From NCBI GenBank assembly GCA_947179485.1, contig OX359245.1:43759067-43823066 (forward strand): 64,000 nucleotides of DNA. The letters run 5' to 3'. The position numbers and the translations under genes were made by a program. Each line of letters begins with the position of its first letter. Position 1 is the first letter of the stretch. The notes under the pieces were generated by a model. It saw nothing but the letters and a program-made list of their open reading frames with translations. It had not been told where the DNA came from and searched no databases. Of the stretch, positions 24,801 through 35,093 are shown one piece after another. Source of the stretch: Allacma fusca (Eukaryota > Arthropoda > Collembola > Symphypleona > Sminthuridae).

Positions 24801-25610
24801 ATCCATTAGTGTCCACGCAAATAAATATGAATATTTATTGAGTAGACTAATGATCGAGGCGCGTTCAGCTGGCCTTAATTTGGGATTAATATTTAATGAT
24901 TGTAATTGTTCAGGAGTAAAAGGGGTTGGATTTTGAGGAATTACCGGAGCTGTGTTTAAGCTTTGGGTGAAATCATAGCGTTGAGCATGACCTAAAAGAG
25001 TATCAGCGGGAATAATCTGTGTAGAAGTGGAAATGTTTGTGGCGAGCAAAACATTTTTCGCTGGGTTGATTACTGGAGGAAAAATTACTTTGTATTGTTT
25101 TTCTATGAGTGGATGAGGGTTGAAAAATGTCGTGTGCGATGTGTGTAGTGGTGTAGTAGGTACATACATTTGGTGTCGAGGGGGAAGTTGGATAGTAAAT
25201 AATGTTTTGACGGGAGAGGAACAGCCGCACTCAGATGAGCAAGTGGCTGAGTATGCATGCTTACGAAAGTAATGACATACGTGAGAGTTGTATAGGGAGT
25301 TTGAGTTCAGATGTATATGAAAGTCAAATTGTGTAATAAACTTACAGCCTAGAATGAGTGGAGGAGTGAGCGTTTCAAGGACATGGGCTTCTGTTGTGTA
25401 AAAGTAGTTATCTAGTTGGAACGTCAAGGAGGCTATATGGGACGTAGGAATGCGAGCTTTATCTGCTGTGATAACAAATCTTTGTTGGCAAGGAGTGATG
25501 ACTGCACTGGAGGGGATGTGATTCTTTTGAATTAAATTATGAGAAGCTCCTGTGTCAATTAATGCATCAATGGAGACATCATCAAAATAACACATGATAT
25601 ATGGGCACAT
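21819..25610 (-). CDS. pol: Pol polyprotein (protease, RT, RNase H, integrase)
   Basis: 1263 aa. The aspartic protease motif ALIDTGAS is near residue 17. Reverse transcriptase shows FSPLDLFSGYYQ, FGLKNAP and the catalytic YIDD near 440. RNase H has YTDAS near 590 and TDHHAL. Integrase has an HHCC zinc region (HPLGGHLNF to CTHCPEC, about 807-850) and DDE residues in MDLLGPF, SDGAAEF and VERLNQT, followed by a GPY/F module (WVGPYTI). The frame is -1 relative to gag and open upstream of this ATG across the gag stop, so expression may use -1 frameshifting or re-initiation at the ATG 20 nt after the gag stop. No catalytic residue appears lost. Confidence 0.95.
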   Translation of the reverse strand: MCPYIMCYFDDVSIDALIDTGASHNLIQKNHIPSSAVITPCQQRFVITADKARIPTSHIASLTFQLDNYFYTTEAHVLETLTPPLILGCKFITQFDFHIHLNSNSLYNSHVCHYFRKHAYSATCSSECGCSSPVKTLFTIQLPPRHQMYVPTTPLHTSHTTFFNPHPLIEKQYKVIFPPVINPAKNVLLATNISTSTQIIPADTLLGHAQRYDFTQSLNTAPVIPQNPTPFTPEQLQSLNINPKLRPAERASIISLLNKYSYLFAWTLMDLQVCTLPPMRINLNSDTPVQAKPYRLSTTEREILKQELDKLIQAGIIVPCENSNYSTPVFLVRQKLGKWRLVCDFQKLNKITVDEIFPLPRIDDLLFQLRSAAYFSPLDLFSGYYQALIHPDDQHLTAIVTEFGLYMYLRVCFGLKNAPAYFQRLAARTLGTLRYTHAVSYIDDIIPYSKDFPSHLVAIELVFQRLAKVNFRMNPKKCFFGMQEHVVFGFFLSQKGLSTESAKVAAIMEQPKPNNLETLRKFLGTIGYYRRFIWNFAQIAAPLQGLLKKHSLYHWSPDCDKAFLTLKNALCTAPVLRHYDPTLPCILYTDASNLAIAGILHQQFEDGEHPIYFISRALTPAEKNWGATEKECLAVVFATRKLREFLYLKPFIIVTDHHALCYLKCQRNPTARLTRMAVILEQFRYVIRYKKGTLHRNVDGVSRCPYALSTTKDTEDDLTIPGLSAQSPTSSPNPLPAIPLINPADLKHAQAIDHTLNKLLQKKRSKLIPNDDGIYFIQFNPRNPKLLVIPKAMIPIVLQNAHNHPLGGHLNFQRTLARLRPFYWWRSITSDTFKHCTHCPECQSRQHLTKLRMDSLKNIPIKIPASTYAMDLLGPFRETPRGNKYVLVLTDLFTKWVHTSLLPNREAAHIAMHLESFILTFPGMSILISDGAAEFKSATLQELLKRFNITHHVSMPFHPRSHGIVERLNQTLAIMLSKFVSDNQLDWDIFVPYVITAYNTSEHSVTKISPFQAFFGRAPPAPLLNSIPNTLLQMTQLSASQVKIMHQRISQLIKKAQLQAKERFDAMYQPLEFKVGSHVRFYLPQRKIGLSDKLLCRWVGPYTITYIDKNNNADLVLTFPSTKLRPSIKCHLSQLKLIKIDLGDGIIHPEYVYTTEDQHDFDAWLTQFPSDTPNSDSSLPSPIRKHSTSPSRKMKLQPSTSSEDRPVKRLTSPPPNFSPQTFGYHSTKLKSILKSPQQVDNNHTVRRSTRLRNKTKKVTFSHV

Positions 25611-25630
25611 TGATGAAGCAGGTGACAGGT

Positions 25631-27244
25631 TTATTGTGGGTAAGTTATGGAGGGATATTGAAGATTCGCAAAGTGATTCTGGGGAGTTTGATTGTTTTGG
25701 GGCGGATTGGGATTGAATGAAATTTCCAATCTGTGGGCATTTTGGTCGTTCCGGCGATTGTTGCCGTTGTTCTGTTGATTGTTGCGGAAACCATTGTTGT
25801 TTCCGCGGAAATTGTTGTTCCGAAAGTTCGGGCGGGGACCCTGACCACGTTGGTTGGGCCCCCGTTGTTGGTTTCCCGAACGGCAGTCACGACTGATGTG
25901 ACCGAACTTATTACAATTATAACATTGCATGCCTTTGTGGGGATTTTGATTTTGTCCTCTGTTATTATTGTGATTATTATTATTATTGTTATTGTTGTTG
26001 CCTCGGGGCTGGTGGGGAACCGGTTGATGAATGTTACCTTGATTACCGCGGTGATTATTATTATTAAAATTGCCGCGGCCATTGCCACGACCTCGTCCGC
26101 GGCCAGGGACAAAAGCAAAATTAGCTTGGGCATTAGGCGCATCAGACAAGGTAAGTTTTTGGATGGTCTCTTCCAAAGACTTAACTTTTGCAGCCATATC
26201 TGAGGGTCCAGCAGTTGTATCTGCAAATTCTCGTTGTTCGCAAAAACGAACGAGAGCAGCTATGCTCGTAAATGGAAAACCTGCCGCGGCGGATTTGAAC
26301 TTGGGGAGGAGGCCTTCCATTCCCCAAGCAACACGGTCAGGTTGACTCATGGTTGGGTCATAGCGAGTGCAAATACTATCTACATCATACAAAAATTTAG
26401 CACTCGTCTCATTATCTTTTTGTTTGCGGGAAATTAATTGATTGAGATAAACCTGTCTGGGTTTTGCATAGCGTTCACGGAGGGCCGTGAAAAATGTTTC
26501 AATACTAACAATAGTGGGTGGTGCTATTGCGAGTTGGGTTTGTAGCCATTGAAAAGGGTCACGCGCTAATAAATTGGGAGTGTGTCCTTGAAGAGTGGGC
26601 CAATCCCATTGGTATTGGGCCACGACACGTTGAACGTCAATAATAAAATCATGAACATCATGAGTTGCGGGAAGGAATTGTTTAATCTTTTGGAAATCAA
26701 CAATGGAATGAATGGGAGCGGTAGTTACCGTGACATTGACTGGAGTTGGTGCTGCTGCGGCTGCGGCCATTTTGAATGGTTTGACCTTGCGAGTTTTGGT
26801 AGAGGGGCCGTGACGGGAGAAATGTTGGATTTTACGTGCTTTTAATATTTGTCGCTTAAAAGAGGGAACTGTTCGTGTAACTGGGGTAACTAATGGAAGA
26901 GCAGGTAGCGGTGGAGGAAGTGGTGGAGGTAAAGAGATTGGCGGTGGAGTGCCTGGTGGAGTAGAATATTGTGGACTGGGAGTTCTCGGAGGAGAAGCTT
27001 GTGCGGGAGGAACTACCGGAGGAACTGGCGGTGGAGGTGGTGTGTTTATTGGTAATGGCGGAGGTAATAGTGGTGACTTTTTACTACTGCTAGTGGTAGC
27101 TTTTGCTTTGGCTTTTGCTTGTTGTAAAACCTTGGCTAATTCAGAAGCGTCTTTTAAATCAGGGTCAGAATTTTTACGAGTGACGCGACTTGTAGAAGGC
27201 TTAGGGTCAGGTTTGGATGCTGAGGGCTTCTTTTTATCGGACAT
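25631..27244 (-). CDS. gag: Gag polyprotein
   Basis: 537-aa structural protein that would form the particle and bind RNA. The N-terminal 160 residues are basic and very Pro-rich. The middle (about 190-340) has the look of a retrotransposon capsid domain (YAKPRQVYLNQL, then SAKFLYDVDSICTRYDP). The C-terminal third is Asn/Gly/Arg-rich with one CCHC zinc knuckle, CYNCNKFGHISRDC, near residue 435. The start is the first ATG after a 520-nt leader. It ends in TAA at 25633-25631, 20 nt before the pol ATG. Confidence 0.93.
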   Translation of the reverse strand: MSDKKKPSASKPDPKPSTSRVTRKNSDPDLKDASELAKVLQQAKAKAKATTSSSKKSPLLPPPLPINTPPPPPVPPVVPPAQASPPRTPSPQYSTPPGTPPPISLPPPLPPPLPALPLVTPVTRTVPSFKRQILKARKIQHFSRHGPSTKTRKVKPFKMAAAAAAPTPVNVTVTTAPIHSIVDFQKIKQFLPATHDVHDFIIDVQRVVAQYQWDWPTLQGHTPNLLARDPFQWLQTQLAIAPPTIVSIETFFTALRERYAKPRQVYLNQLISRKQKDNETSAKFLYDVDSICTRYDPTMSQPDRVAWGMEGLLPKFKSAAAGFPFTSIAALVRFCEQREFADTTAGPSDMAAKVKSLEETIQKLTLSDAPNAQANFAFVPGRGRGRGNGRGNFNNNNHRGNQGNIHQPVPHQPRGNNNNNNNNNHNNNRGQNQNPHKGMQCYNCNKFGHISRDCRSGNQQRGPNQRGQGPRPNFRNNNFRGNNNGFRNNQQNNGNNRRNDQNAHRLEISFNPNPPQNNQTPQNHFANLQYPSITYPQ

Positions 27245-27746
27245 AAATTATAACGTATGTATGTACGTACCGTGACGGTGGTTCATGGATATGAAACTTA
27301 ACACTGTGCATTTACTATATAAAATTCCTCCTGGATGAGGTGGGAACGGTACTAAGCTCCGTGGCTGTCCGTTGAGTATACCCAAATCCTCAGGGCATCG
27401 GTCGGTGAAGTGCAGGTAAATCCGTCTGCCTTCCGTGGACAAGAAGTAATAACCCCGTTTATCAATAGAAACTTACGAGGGGTTCTTCGACCGGTCACAG
27501 TCAATAACGGTTGACTCCGTTAGGGTAGTTCCGAATGAGCTGTGCGTGTTGCAACGTCAAAAATGCAGGAATGTAACCTCTGCGTGGCCAAAACTGTAAT
27601 TCTCAAAAATTCTCACGAAATATGACACATTAGTCAAACTTGCCTTGTAGTGAAATCAATTCTTAAAGTAAATCGATTGTCTCCCAAGGGGAGTGATAAT
27701 TGAGAGTAATTCGGGAGCATCGCCAGGGAAATAATATTTTGGCAAT

Positions 27747-27764
27747 GTTTTACAAAGGCCACCA
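27747..27764 (-). promoter_or_regulatory. Probable tRNA primer-binding site
   Basis: Immediately inside the 5' LTR the minus strand reads TGGTGGCCTTTGTAAAAC. Starting with TGG, the complement of a tRNA CCA end, is the usual primer-site signature. Which tRNA it matches cannot be told without a search. Confidence 0.6.
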
Positions 27765-28282
27765 TGTAAGAGTAGGTTATGGTTATACCATGAAATCCTA
27801 ACTCGTGGATTATTTACTTATGTAATTGTCAAGAATCTGTAAATAATTGGAAATCGTGCTGATGAAAGGAATGATTAAGAATAAACGATTGAGTGTGATT
27901 TTACATTAATCCGAAGACTAATTACTTTTATTTATAATTGAAATCAAAAGGAAAAGGAAATGAAGATTAACAACTAAAAATAGGTGTTACTGGAATGACT
28001 CTCAGTTATTCACTGAAGAGTCTGGAAGAATCTTAAACTTAACAAGTGGCTACTTGAGCCTATTTTTACAATCTTAAGTCTAGACGTTACATCATAACGG
28101 ATGTAACGGGACGTTGACACTCGTCGGCTTTAGCTGATGGGAAGTGCTTACACTGCACCTTTACAATAAGTGTTTAAGTAACTTTTGAACTAACTTAACC
28201 TAAGGTTGTGTATTTCACAACTTAATTAACTATTCATGTGAGACTTAACTAATTTATGTAATTTCTATATACATACCTAACA
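27765..28282 (-). repeat. 5' LTR of the retrotransposon
   Basis: 518-bp direct copy of the 19122-19639 LTR. Being upstream of gag on the minus strand, it would carry the promoter. It is followed directly by the probable primer-binding site. Confidence 0.93.
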
Positions 28283-28286
28283 ATAT

Positions 28287-28937
28287 ATTATTTTACTGTG
28301 TTAGAAGAAACTTATCTAAATTATCTGAGACACTTGATCCTTACAAAAAATTGAAAGTGTTTCCAAAAAATACGTATACAAAGGATATTCTTAAGTTGGG
28401 AAAAAATATTACTGGGACTTCCAGTATTTTTCGATTTTGCAAGTAAGTATCAGAGTTCTTAACAACTATGTACAATGGTGAATGATGCTGAGATATTATA
28501 TAATATAGATATAATATTATTGCGATTCAAGACTGAGCATCCAAATAAAGTAAAGTATTTGCGATTTCCAGCTCATTTAACCGTCATAAGGAACGATTAA
28601 CTTGTCGTTAACACGAAAACGATTATAGAAGAATCCATGTTCAACTGATGCCGGAAATCTTCTAATTTTATACTGAAGTTTACTCAATATGGTTACATAG
28701 GTATTTGTTCTTTGCAATTTACTTGGAATACCTCATTTAATAGCAATCATTTCAATCACGAATAACGTAATTATATTAAAATTATGCATAAAAAATATCA
28801 ATAAACGACAGAATTTACTATAGGCATTACTATTTTCAAGCTGATCAGATTCTTTCTTAAGTCTGACCGTCCTGAAACTTCGTGTATTTTGAAATTCACA
28901 ATAATGAACAATTATGTTTTCCCGAAAATAAACTTTA
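28287..28937. other. Intergenic, nothing recognised
   Basis: AT-rich DNA between the retrotransposon and the next element. No coding signal seen. Confidence 0.4.
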
Positions 28938-29732
28938 CATCCAAGTAGAGCTTCCTTCGGGTTTCCGAAATCCCGAAGTTCCGTGTTCGGAAACGGAACG
29001 GAACAATTTCGGAACATTCTTTTTGGTTCCGTCATTGAATCGGGACAAAACCGGAACATGAGCACTTGTACCGATAATATTGGGACCGGGACGGTTCAGA
29101 GCATCGGTACGAAAAATGTCCCGTATAATTTATGTAATCGGAAAGCGGAATTGTTATGTTCCGTTCCGAACCGATCCCGGTACAATTTCTGAAGTGTCGC
29201 GCCATCGTTCAACTAGAATGGAAACACATTTCTTATCGCACTGTTTTGTAAGCAGTTTTTTGCCAAAATAACGAAATTGGATGAACACAGATTTAATTTA
29301 CGCAAATGCTTATCTGTAATGCGAGTATCGTTTTCCATGAAAATCAACAGAATAACTAATTTTGTTTAATAAACATGGGCATGGGCGATTTTTCTCGAAA
29401 TGAAAATTCTGAAATCGAAATTATTAGCAGCAAGTATGTATATTAAGTTGCCAGTAATTTGTATACGCATTTCACGTATATGTTGTGAACAATTCCGGGA
29501 TATTTCGGAACGGAACGGGTTCGGAACGGAAAAACTAGCATAAACGGAACGGAACACAACCTGTAACGAAAACAATACTTTACTCCTTTGTTCCGAACGG
29601 TGTCAGTTCAAATGTTCCGATGTCCCGACCGCCGGAACGGAACCGGGACCAATATTATTTGTAGGTTTTGGAACGGAACGGAATTTCCTACGGAACAAAA
29701 ATGTTGAACACATTGGAAGCTCTACATCCAAG
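28938..29732. mobile_element. hAT-like MITE, GGAACG-motif family
   Basis: The element is 28946-29724 (779 bp) with 10-bp inverted ends TAGAGCTTCC, fitting the hAT YARNG terminal rule. The 8-bp duplication CATCCAAG is at 28938-28945 and 29725-29732. Both ends are packed with GGAAC/GGAACGGAAC motifs in either orientation (28975-29195, 29495-29690), as expected of subterminal transposase-binding repeats. No transposase. Confidence 0.85.
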
Positions 29733-32700
29733 TACTTTACAGTTGTAAAAAATAATAGAAAAAGAAGTCTTTGTTTTAGAATTGTGGTATGTAACCTTGT
29801 CACGCATACACACATGTTTAAGCCCATCATTTAACAGAAACCCCAAAAATACTTCATCAAAACTTTCAAATGTTAATAAATTATTGAAGCTCCATCGTTT
29901 TTGTAAAAGATTAAATACAAGCATATAAAAAACGTTAGTACTAACGTTGGGAAATAATTAGAAAATATTTGACACCATAGTAATTAAATCAATCCAAATC
30001 CAAAATACTACTTGAAATACAAGTATTAAAATAGAAACACAGCAAAAAAATACAACTAAAAAATAACAAGTGTTTCCAACTGAGCGCGCATTATTTGAAA
30101 ATACGCCAGATCTGTCTTTAAAAACAATTCTTGTGAGATATGCTTTCTTAGCGCCCATAACATTTAACACCGGACAACTCCTTCGGAGTCCCCTTCGGTT
30201 TCTATTTTGGTATCTTGACTACGTAGAGACAGGACACACTCAATCGATAACTTCGCACTGCGAAATTTGTAGTTCGGAAACCAACAAACATTAAACATTG
30301 AAAAAATTGAAGTCACAGAGCGCCAAACTCAAATAAATTTCTGGCTGTCTTTTAAGGGCGAAAAAAAGGATGGAATAGGACGACGACGGCGGCGGAACGG
30401 AAGCAGTGCCATGGACGACAAAACTGTCTCATAAAAATTGTCGGAAAATAGTTTGAAGCTTTAAAGGAACGAAATTCCTCTAAAATTCGGTTCAAAATTG
30501 GGTGAGTACTCCTTTCCTTTACAATTTCAATATTTTTTTCCCTTCCGGCGTTTAATGCACTTTTACGGGAGGTTTAACTTGGCTCTAGGAACTTAATTAT
30601 TTTTTATTTTTATTTTATTAAACTTTTAGTTAAAATTACGAATTAAATATGTAAATATCTCAAATTGCAAAACAATGTTGGGAATTTGCGCCTTCAAAAA
30701 TTTAAGAGGTATCTCTAAAATTAGCCAGACGCATTTATCAACTTTATTTATAATAATTGCCTAATATTAGACAATAAATTTAAGGGCTATTTAATATTAA
30801 ATGGAATTCAGTGGAAACGTGGAAATAATAATTAATGGCAAAAATGTGCGTATAAAATTAATGGGGTAAAATTCTGGGAAATAAATCCGGAATTAAAATA
30901 TTTAAATTAAAATATTTGGTACTGATGATTTAGTTTTGAGCTAAAAAACCATCGGCCTCAATCCTTGTTGTATAAATATTTAGTGTTAAATATTTTTAAA
31001 ACAACTTTGGTACGGGGATAAAAAAAATTAAATTGGAAATTCTGGGCTGTCATGTGTTATTTTGAATCCAGTAATTGTAAATATTGAATATTGACCTGGG
31101 CCGGTGAATATTATTTGAGGAAATTTACATTAAGATGTATACAGACTGGATGGGGGATTGATCATGTTTTGTTTAGGTAGAGGGAGTAAATAAGTACTAA
31201 TAGTAAATATTAAAAAAAAATATACCAAAATGGCAATAATTAATTATTCAAGTCAGTTTGAATTTTACGTACCACGTCATCAAGAGATTAAAGTTAGTTG
31301 GATTTTATTCTTGAGCATGTGTACATGTAAAATATGTTATTACATGTGTTTTCTTGGATTTGTTTGTAGAGAAACTCGAAACTCGGCTCATCAGCTCATT
31401 ACCAAGAAAATCAACAGCTGGAATTTCTCAGATTGAACGAAGACATGTTGAGGATAGTGAGCACAAGCATGAATGTATGAATAACTTTGTTTCCGGTGGG
31501 GGTGATTCACAAGTTGATGTGTAATAATTATTATAAATTCGCAGGCGTAATCCTATTATATTAATTATTACTGACGAATATATTTCCAAAACTCGAAACG
31601 AACCTCTGACAGGTCAGATCCATGATGATAAATACGTGATGGGCCGTCAATAAGTTACACTTTACAGCAGTATTATTTATGGTCTTTCAGGACTTTCCAA
31701 CTCAGAAAGTAATATTTGTTTTCAGCGAGTTGAAATTCGTCTATGTTAATACTGACGACAATTAGTTCTTAGGAAGTATTAAGAAGGATTGCAAATACTG
31801 CTTTGAAGATTCTGGCACAAGGCAGTTTTAAAAATAATGATTCAGACATTTCTCAACATTTGTATGGGATTACGTAACTGAAAATGACCAAGCTGCTTGT
31901 TACCAGTGAATGCTTAATGACCTTCTTTAAAGTGTAGATCTTAGCATATATGTTGATTGCATTGATTTTGATAAAGTGCTTAGCGCGGCGACAATCTCTA
32001 AATCTCTACCCGTTGTATAAATAATTAGGTGTTACATGTAACATCTCAGACCACGTATCTACTTAATTTGGGATAGAGAAGGAAGGCTGTGAGTATTTAT
32101 GAGCAAATGTTGGTTATGCTATGTTTAAGCAAGCAATATCATATTAGCTGCAGTAATTAAAACAACTCTTTCGTGTTTTAATTTGTTGTGCATGCAAGAG
32201 GGGTTTCGTTTGAGAAATTACGTTTGTGGAAATATATTCAGTCGGGATTACTCCAGCTAGGTTATAAATAACTAAGTTCTCTGATATGTAACAGTTCCAG
32301 AAGCAAGTTCTAATTCCTGTGATTACGAACTGGATTATTTCATCCTGAACTGAAATCCGAGAATTAAAAACGACAAGGAGTGATCTTAAAACCTGCACTC
32401 TTCGTACTCTTAGCCCTGGCCTATAGCTGCAAGTAAATAACTTAATTTGGCCCGGACTAGTAGTATTGTTCTCAAGTTATTCTGTGCGACTTTAACACTT
32501 TTAGCTATTATGATAATTTCCCAAGGAAAATAATTTTCCTGCTAGACATGTTTTGTCGTCACACATCTTGGATTGCTTTCCGTCCCAAAGTCACAATCAA
32601 CCTCAAATGTTTTTTCTCCATACGCTGGAGACGCTCTATGTTGACAATCAGTCGTTATAACTCAGACTCATCCAGTGCTTTGCAGTTTTTTACCAACTAT

Positions 32701-33037
32701 TTACACCAAGATCAGTGGTTTGAACTGAACTGCTCGCCTGTGAACAGATGATCCCTAAGTTGTCCACAATGGTCAATGTTAGAACGACTGAATAAAATTA
32801 GCGTTTGCAAATCATACATCGAAAATAATATCCATCTGTTCAAACGGTATTTCCTTCGGGGAAATCCACATTTGTTGAAGAGACTCTAGTGACTATAGTT
32901 ATGCTTTAAAATGATAATTTAATGGAGCACAGCCTTTACAAGTTGTTAAGTTGACTTGAGTCAGCGACAAAGAGTTCAGTTATTCTAATCACATTGAAAG
33001 ATTGGAAGTAGACGCTCCCACTGTCCATCCATTCAAA
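29733..33037. other. Upstream region of the DIPP gene, possible 5' UTR exon
   Basis: No coding gene is supported. A GC-richer stretch near 30370-30501 ends in a strong donor-like sequence (ATTGG|GTGAGT at 30501/30502). It could be a non-coding first exon spliced towards 33038; this is a guess from sequence context alone. Confidence 0.3.
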
Positions 33038-35093
33038 ATGGTCAAAGAAAAGCCGAACTCAACGAGAATCTACGACCAAGATGGCTACCGTCAACGAGCT
33101 GCTTGTATTTGCGTCAAGAATGAATCCGAAACTGAGGTGAGATAACATTTGACCTGTATATTCCCACTGATAAAAAACTTGCTGTATCTTGACCTTTAAC
33201 TATAAGTGATGTTACAGAGCTTCTTTCAAAAGGGTGTAGAGACTGTAATATATTACCCCATTGATGATACACAAAAACTGGTTACTAACTTCATATCCCT
33301 GCTTACTTGACCTCTGAAATATCTATGCTCTGCTTATATCCTAATAATCCTAATATAAATGCTAATTTGCCTGGGACTTTTAGGTTCTTATGGTATCGTC
33401 TTCGCGGAACTCTGACCAGTGGATTTTTCCTGGTGGTGGGCTGGAACCTGATGAAACTTCAACTATGGCAGCGATCCGGGAAGTAACTGAAGAGGCGGGA
33501 GTACGTGGGAAATTGGGTCGTTGCCTTGGAACATTTGAGGTGATATAATCTTGGTATATTTGAGGTATACAACGTGTGACGAGAAATAGTGGCATTTATG
33601 TGGCTAAATAATTTGATCGTCATTATATGAAACGAATATATCAAGCGAATTATTTTCAAAATGATTTTAGCTTCTAAAAATCATCCGTGATGATGCAAAT
33701 AGATGGAATTGTTTTAATTAATTTACACAGAACTATTTACTTATTTCTTCAAGAGTGAATGAGGTACATAATGAAGCCAAACAATCGTTCTATGAACTCA
33801 AGTTAAGGAGGACGACTTTATTTTCCAAGAATTTTCTCGGCGACCGAGGAACTGTGTTGTGGCAAAAGCAAACTGAAATGAGAAATGACTGATTGGGAAA
33901 TAATTATTCGAATATGGTCAGCCTTTTATGCTTCCATAATACACATCATATGCACTTTGCTGCCGTGCTCCCAAGGCGGCAAAGTCAGCAAAATGGATTA
34001 TTCTCTCAATCAGTAATTTCATTTTGCTTTTGCCACAATACTACAGAGAAAGCAAAAGTGCGGGGCATAGTTTTTAAGTAATTATTTTCTAGAAACACTG
34101 AAGAACAACTTACCACACTTGCAATAAAAAACTGCCAATTTACTCAAAGTTGTTGTGCAAAACGAACTGTTATTGTAACCTTTTCTGTCTAAATGTGTTT
34201 ACAGAATCAAGAGAGAAAGCACAGAACTGCCGTGTACGTAATGATCGTTACTGAAGAACTAGCCGAATGGGATGATGCTAGGAATATTGGTGAGTGTAAT
34301 CTGAAGACGGCATTTAAAATTTCCTTACAATTGGAAAAGACATTTCTTACAAGTTTAGTTGGATATTAAGTACTCTGAGCGAACTTACAAATTGTTAAAT
34401 GTTACTCTCGCAAATTTCTAACGTTTATTTACAGTGTAGTAATAATAAGTGGACGTTGCAACATTTGTTCGGTTCGGTCGTCGGAACCTTCACGAAGAAA
34501 TAATTTAAAATTGAACCTTTCATATCAGATAACTTTGGAGCTGTTATTCCCTTAATCAGTTTTGAATACCCAACCTTACTCCATGTTTGGTCCATGTGGT
34601 TCATGCTGCTCGCTCTTATTTATTAATGCTAGTGCTTCGAAACTAAGTTAACTAACAATAATGAATAAGATCTAACTTGTAACTAATTGAAAACTAATTA
34701 TTGGTTATGTTGTTATGTACTACAAACTTTAAATAATTAAATAAGAAAAGAACTTAGGAAAGAAGTAAGGAGGAAGTGGCGCACTGAACTGGTACACACT
34801 GACAAATGGTACAACAGTGATGAAACACCAGTCAACCACTTGCTAATGATAAACCTTAATTTTTGTGTAGGAAGGAAAAGAAAATGGTTTAACCTGGAGG
34901 AAGCAGTGGAACAACTAGCTGTACATAAGCCATCACATCTGAATTACTTGAATAATTTCAGAGCAAATAGTAAGGTAAGTTATTGAACAAATTTAATGGA
35001 TTAGTTTTTCTCGATATCTCACTTATTTCTTACATGTTTATTATGTATTACCAGATGAATCATGAGACTGATAACGGAGCAGAAACTTCGTGA
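33038..35093 (+). CDS. Aps: Diphosphoinositol polyphosphate phosphohydrolase (Nudix, DIPP type; 5 exons, complete)
   Basis: Hydrolyses the beta-phosphate of inositol pyrophosphates (InsP7, InsP8) and often diadenosine polyphosphates (family knowledge: NUDT3/NUDT4 and fly Aps). Exons: 33038-33136, 33384-33539, 34205-34289, 34871-34974, 35055-35093. GT-AG joins and phases give 160 aa, slightly shorter than the 172-180 aa relatives. After TRIYDQDGYRQRAACIC come SSSRNSDQWIFPGGG and a perfect Nudix box, G51-x5-E57-x7-R65-E-V-x-E69-E70-x-G72-V73 (REVTEEAGV). ENQERKHRT, WDDARNIGRKRKWF and HKPSHLNYL are all DIPP-specific. The last exon adds only a 12-residue acidic tail. The ATG is the first in frame, in a good context (AAAATGG). 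The gene symbol follows the fly name and is by similarity only. Confidence 0.93.
33857..34038. repeat. Short fold-back element in DIPP intron 2
   Basis: Left arm (TTGTGGCAAAAGCAAACTGA..., from 33857) and right arm (ending TTTTGCCACAA at about 34038) are imperfect inverted copies of about 45 bp around a 90-bp loop. It is within the 33540-34204 intron. No target duplication was convincing. Confidence 0.55.

Larger units (their letters stand above)
19118..28286 (-). mobile_element. Complete Ty3/Gypsy-type LTR retrotransposon with four ORFs
   Basis: The element proper is 19122-28282, with a 4-bp duplication ATAT at 19118-19121 and 28283-28286. The 518-bp LTRs (TG...CA ends) flank gag, pol and two more ORFs, all on the minus strand. 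Pol domains run protease, RT, RNase H, integrase, the Gypsy order (Copia has integrase before RT). All ORFs are intact and the LTRs differ at one base I could find, so the insertion is recent. It lies between the divergent IP6K and DIPP genes. A fourth ORF with signal and membrane segments suggests an errantivirus-like (env-bearing) design, but no known env family was recognised. Confidence 0.95.

Noticed and set aside
25645-26226. 193-codon minus-strand frame within gag
   Set aside because: Ile/Thr-rich shadow of the Asn-rich gag C-terminus; no motif.
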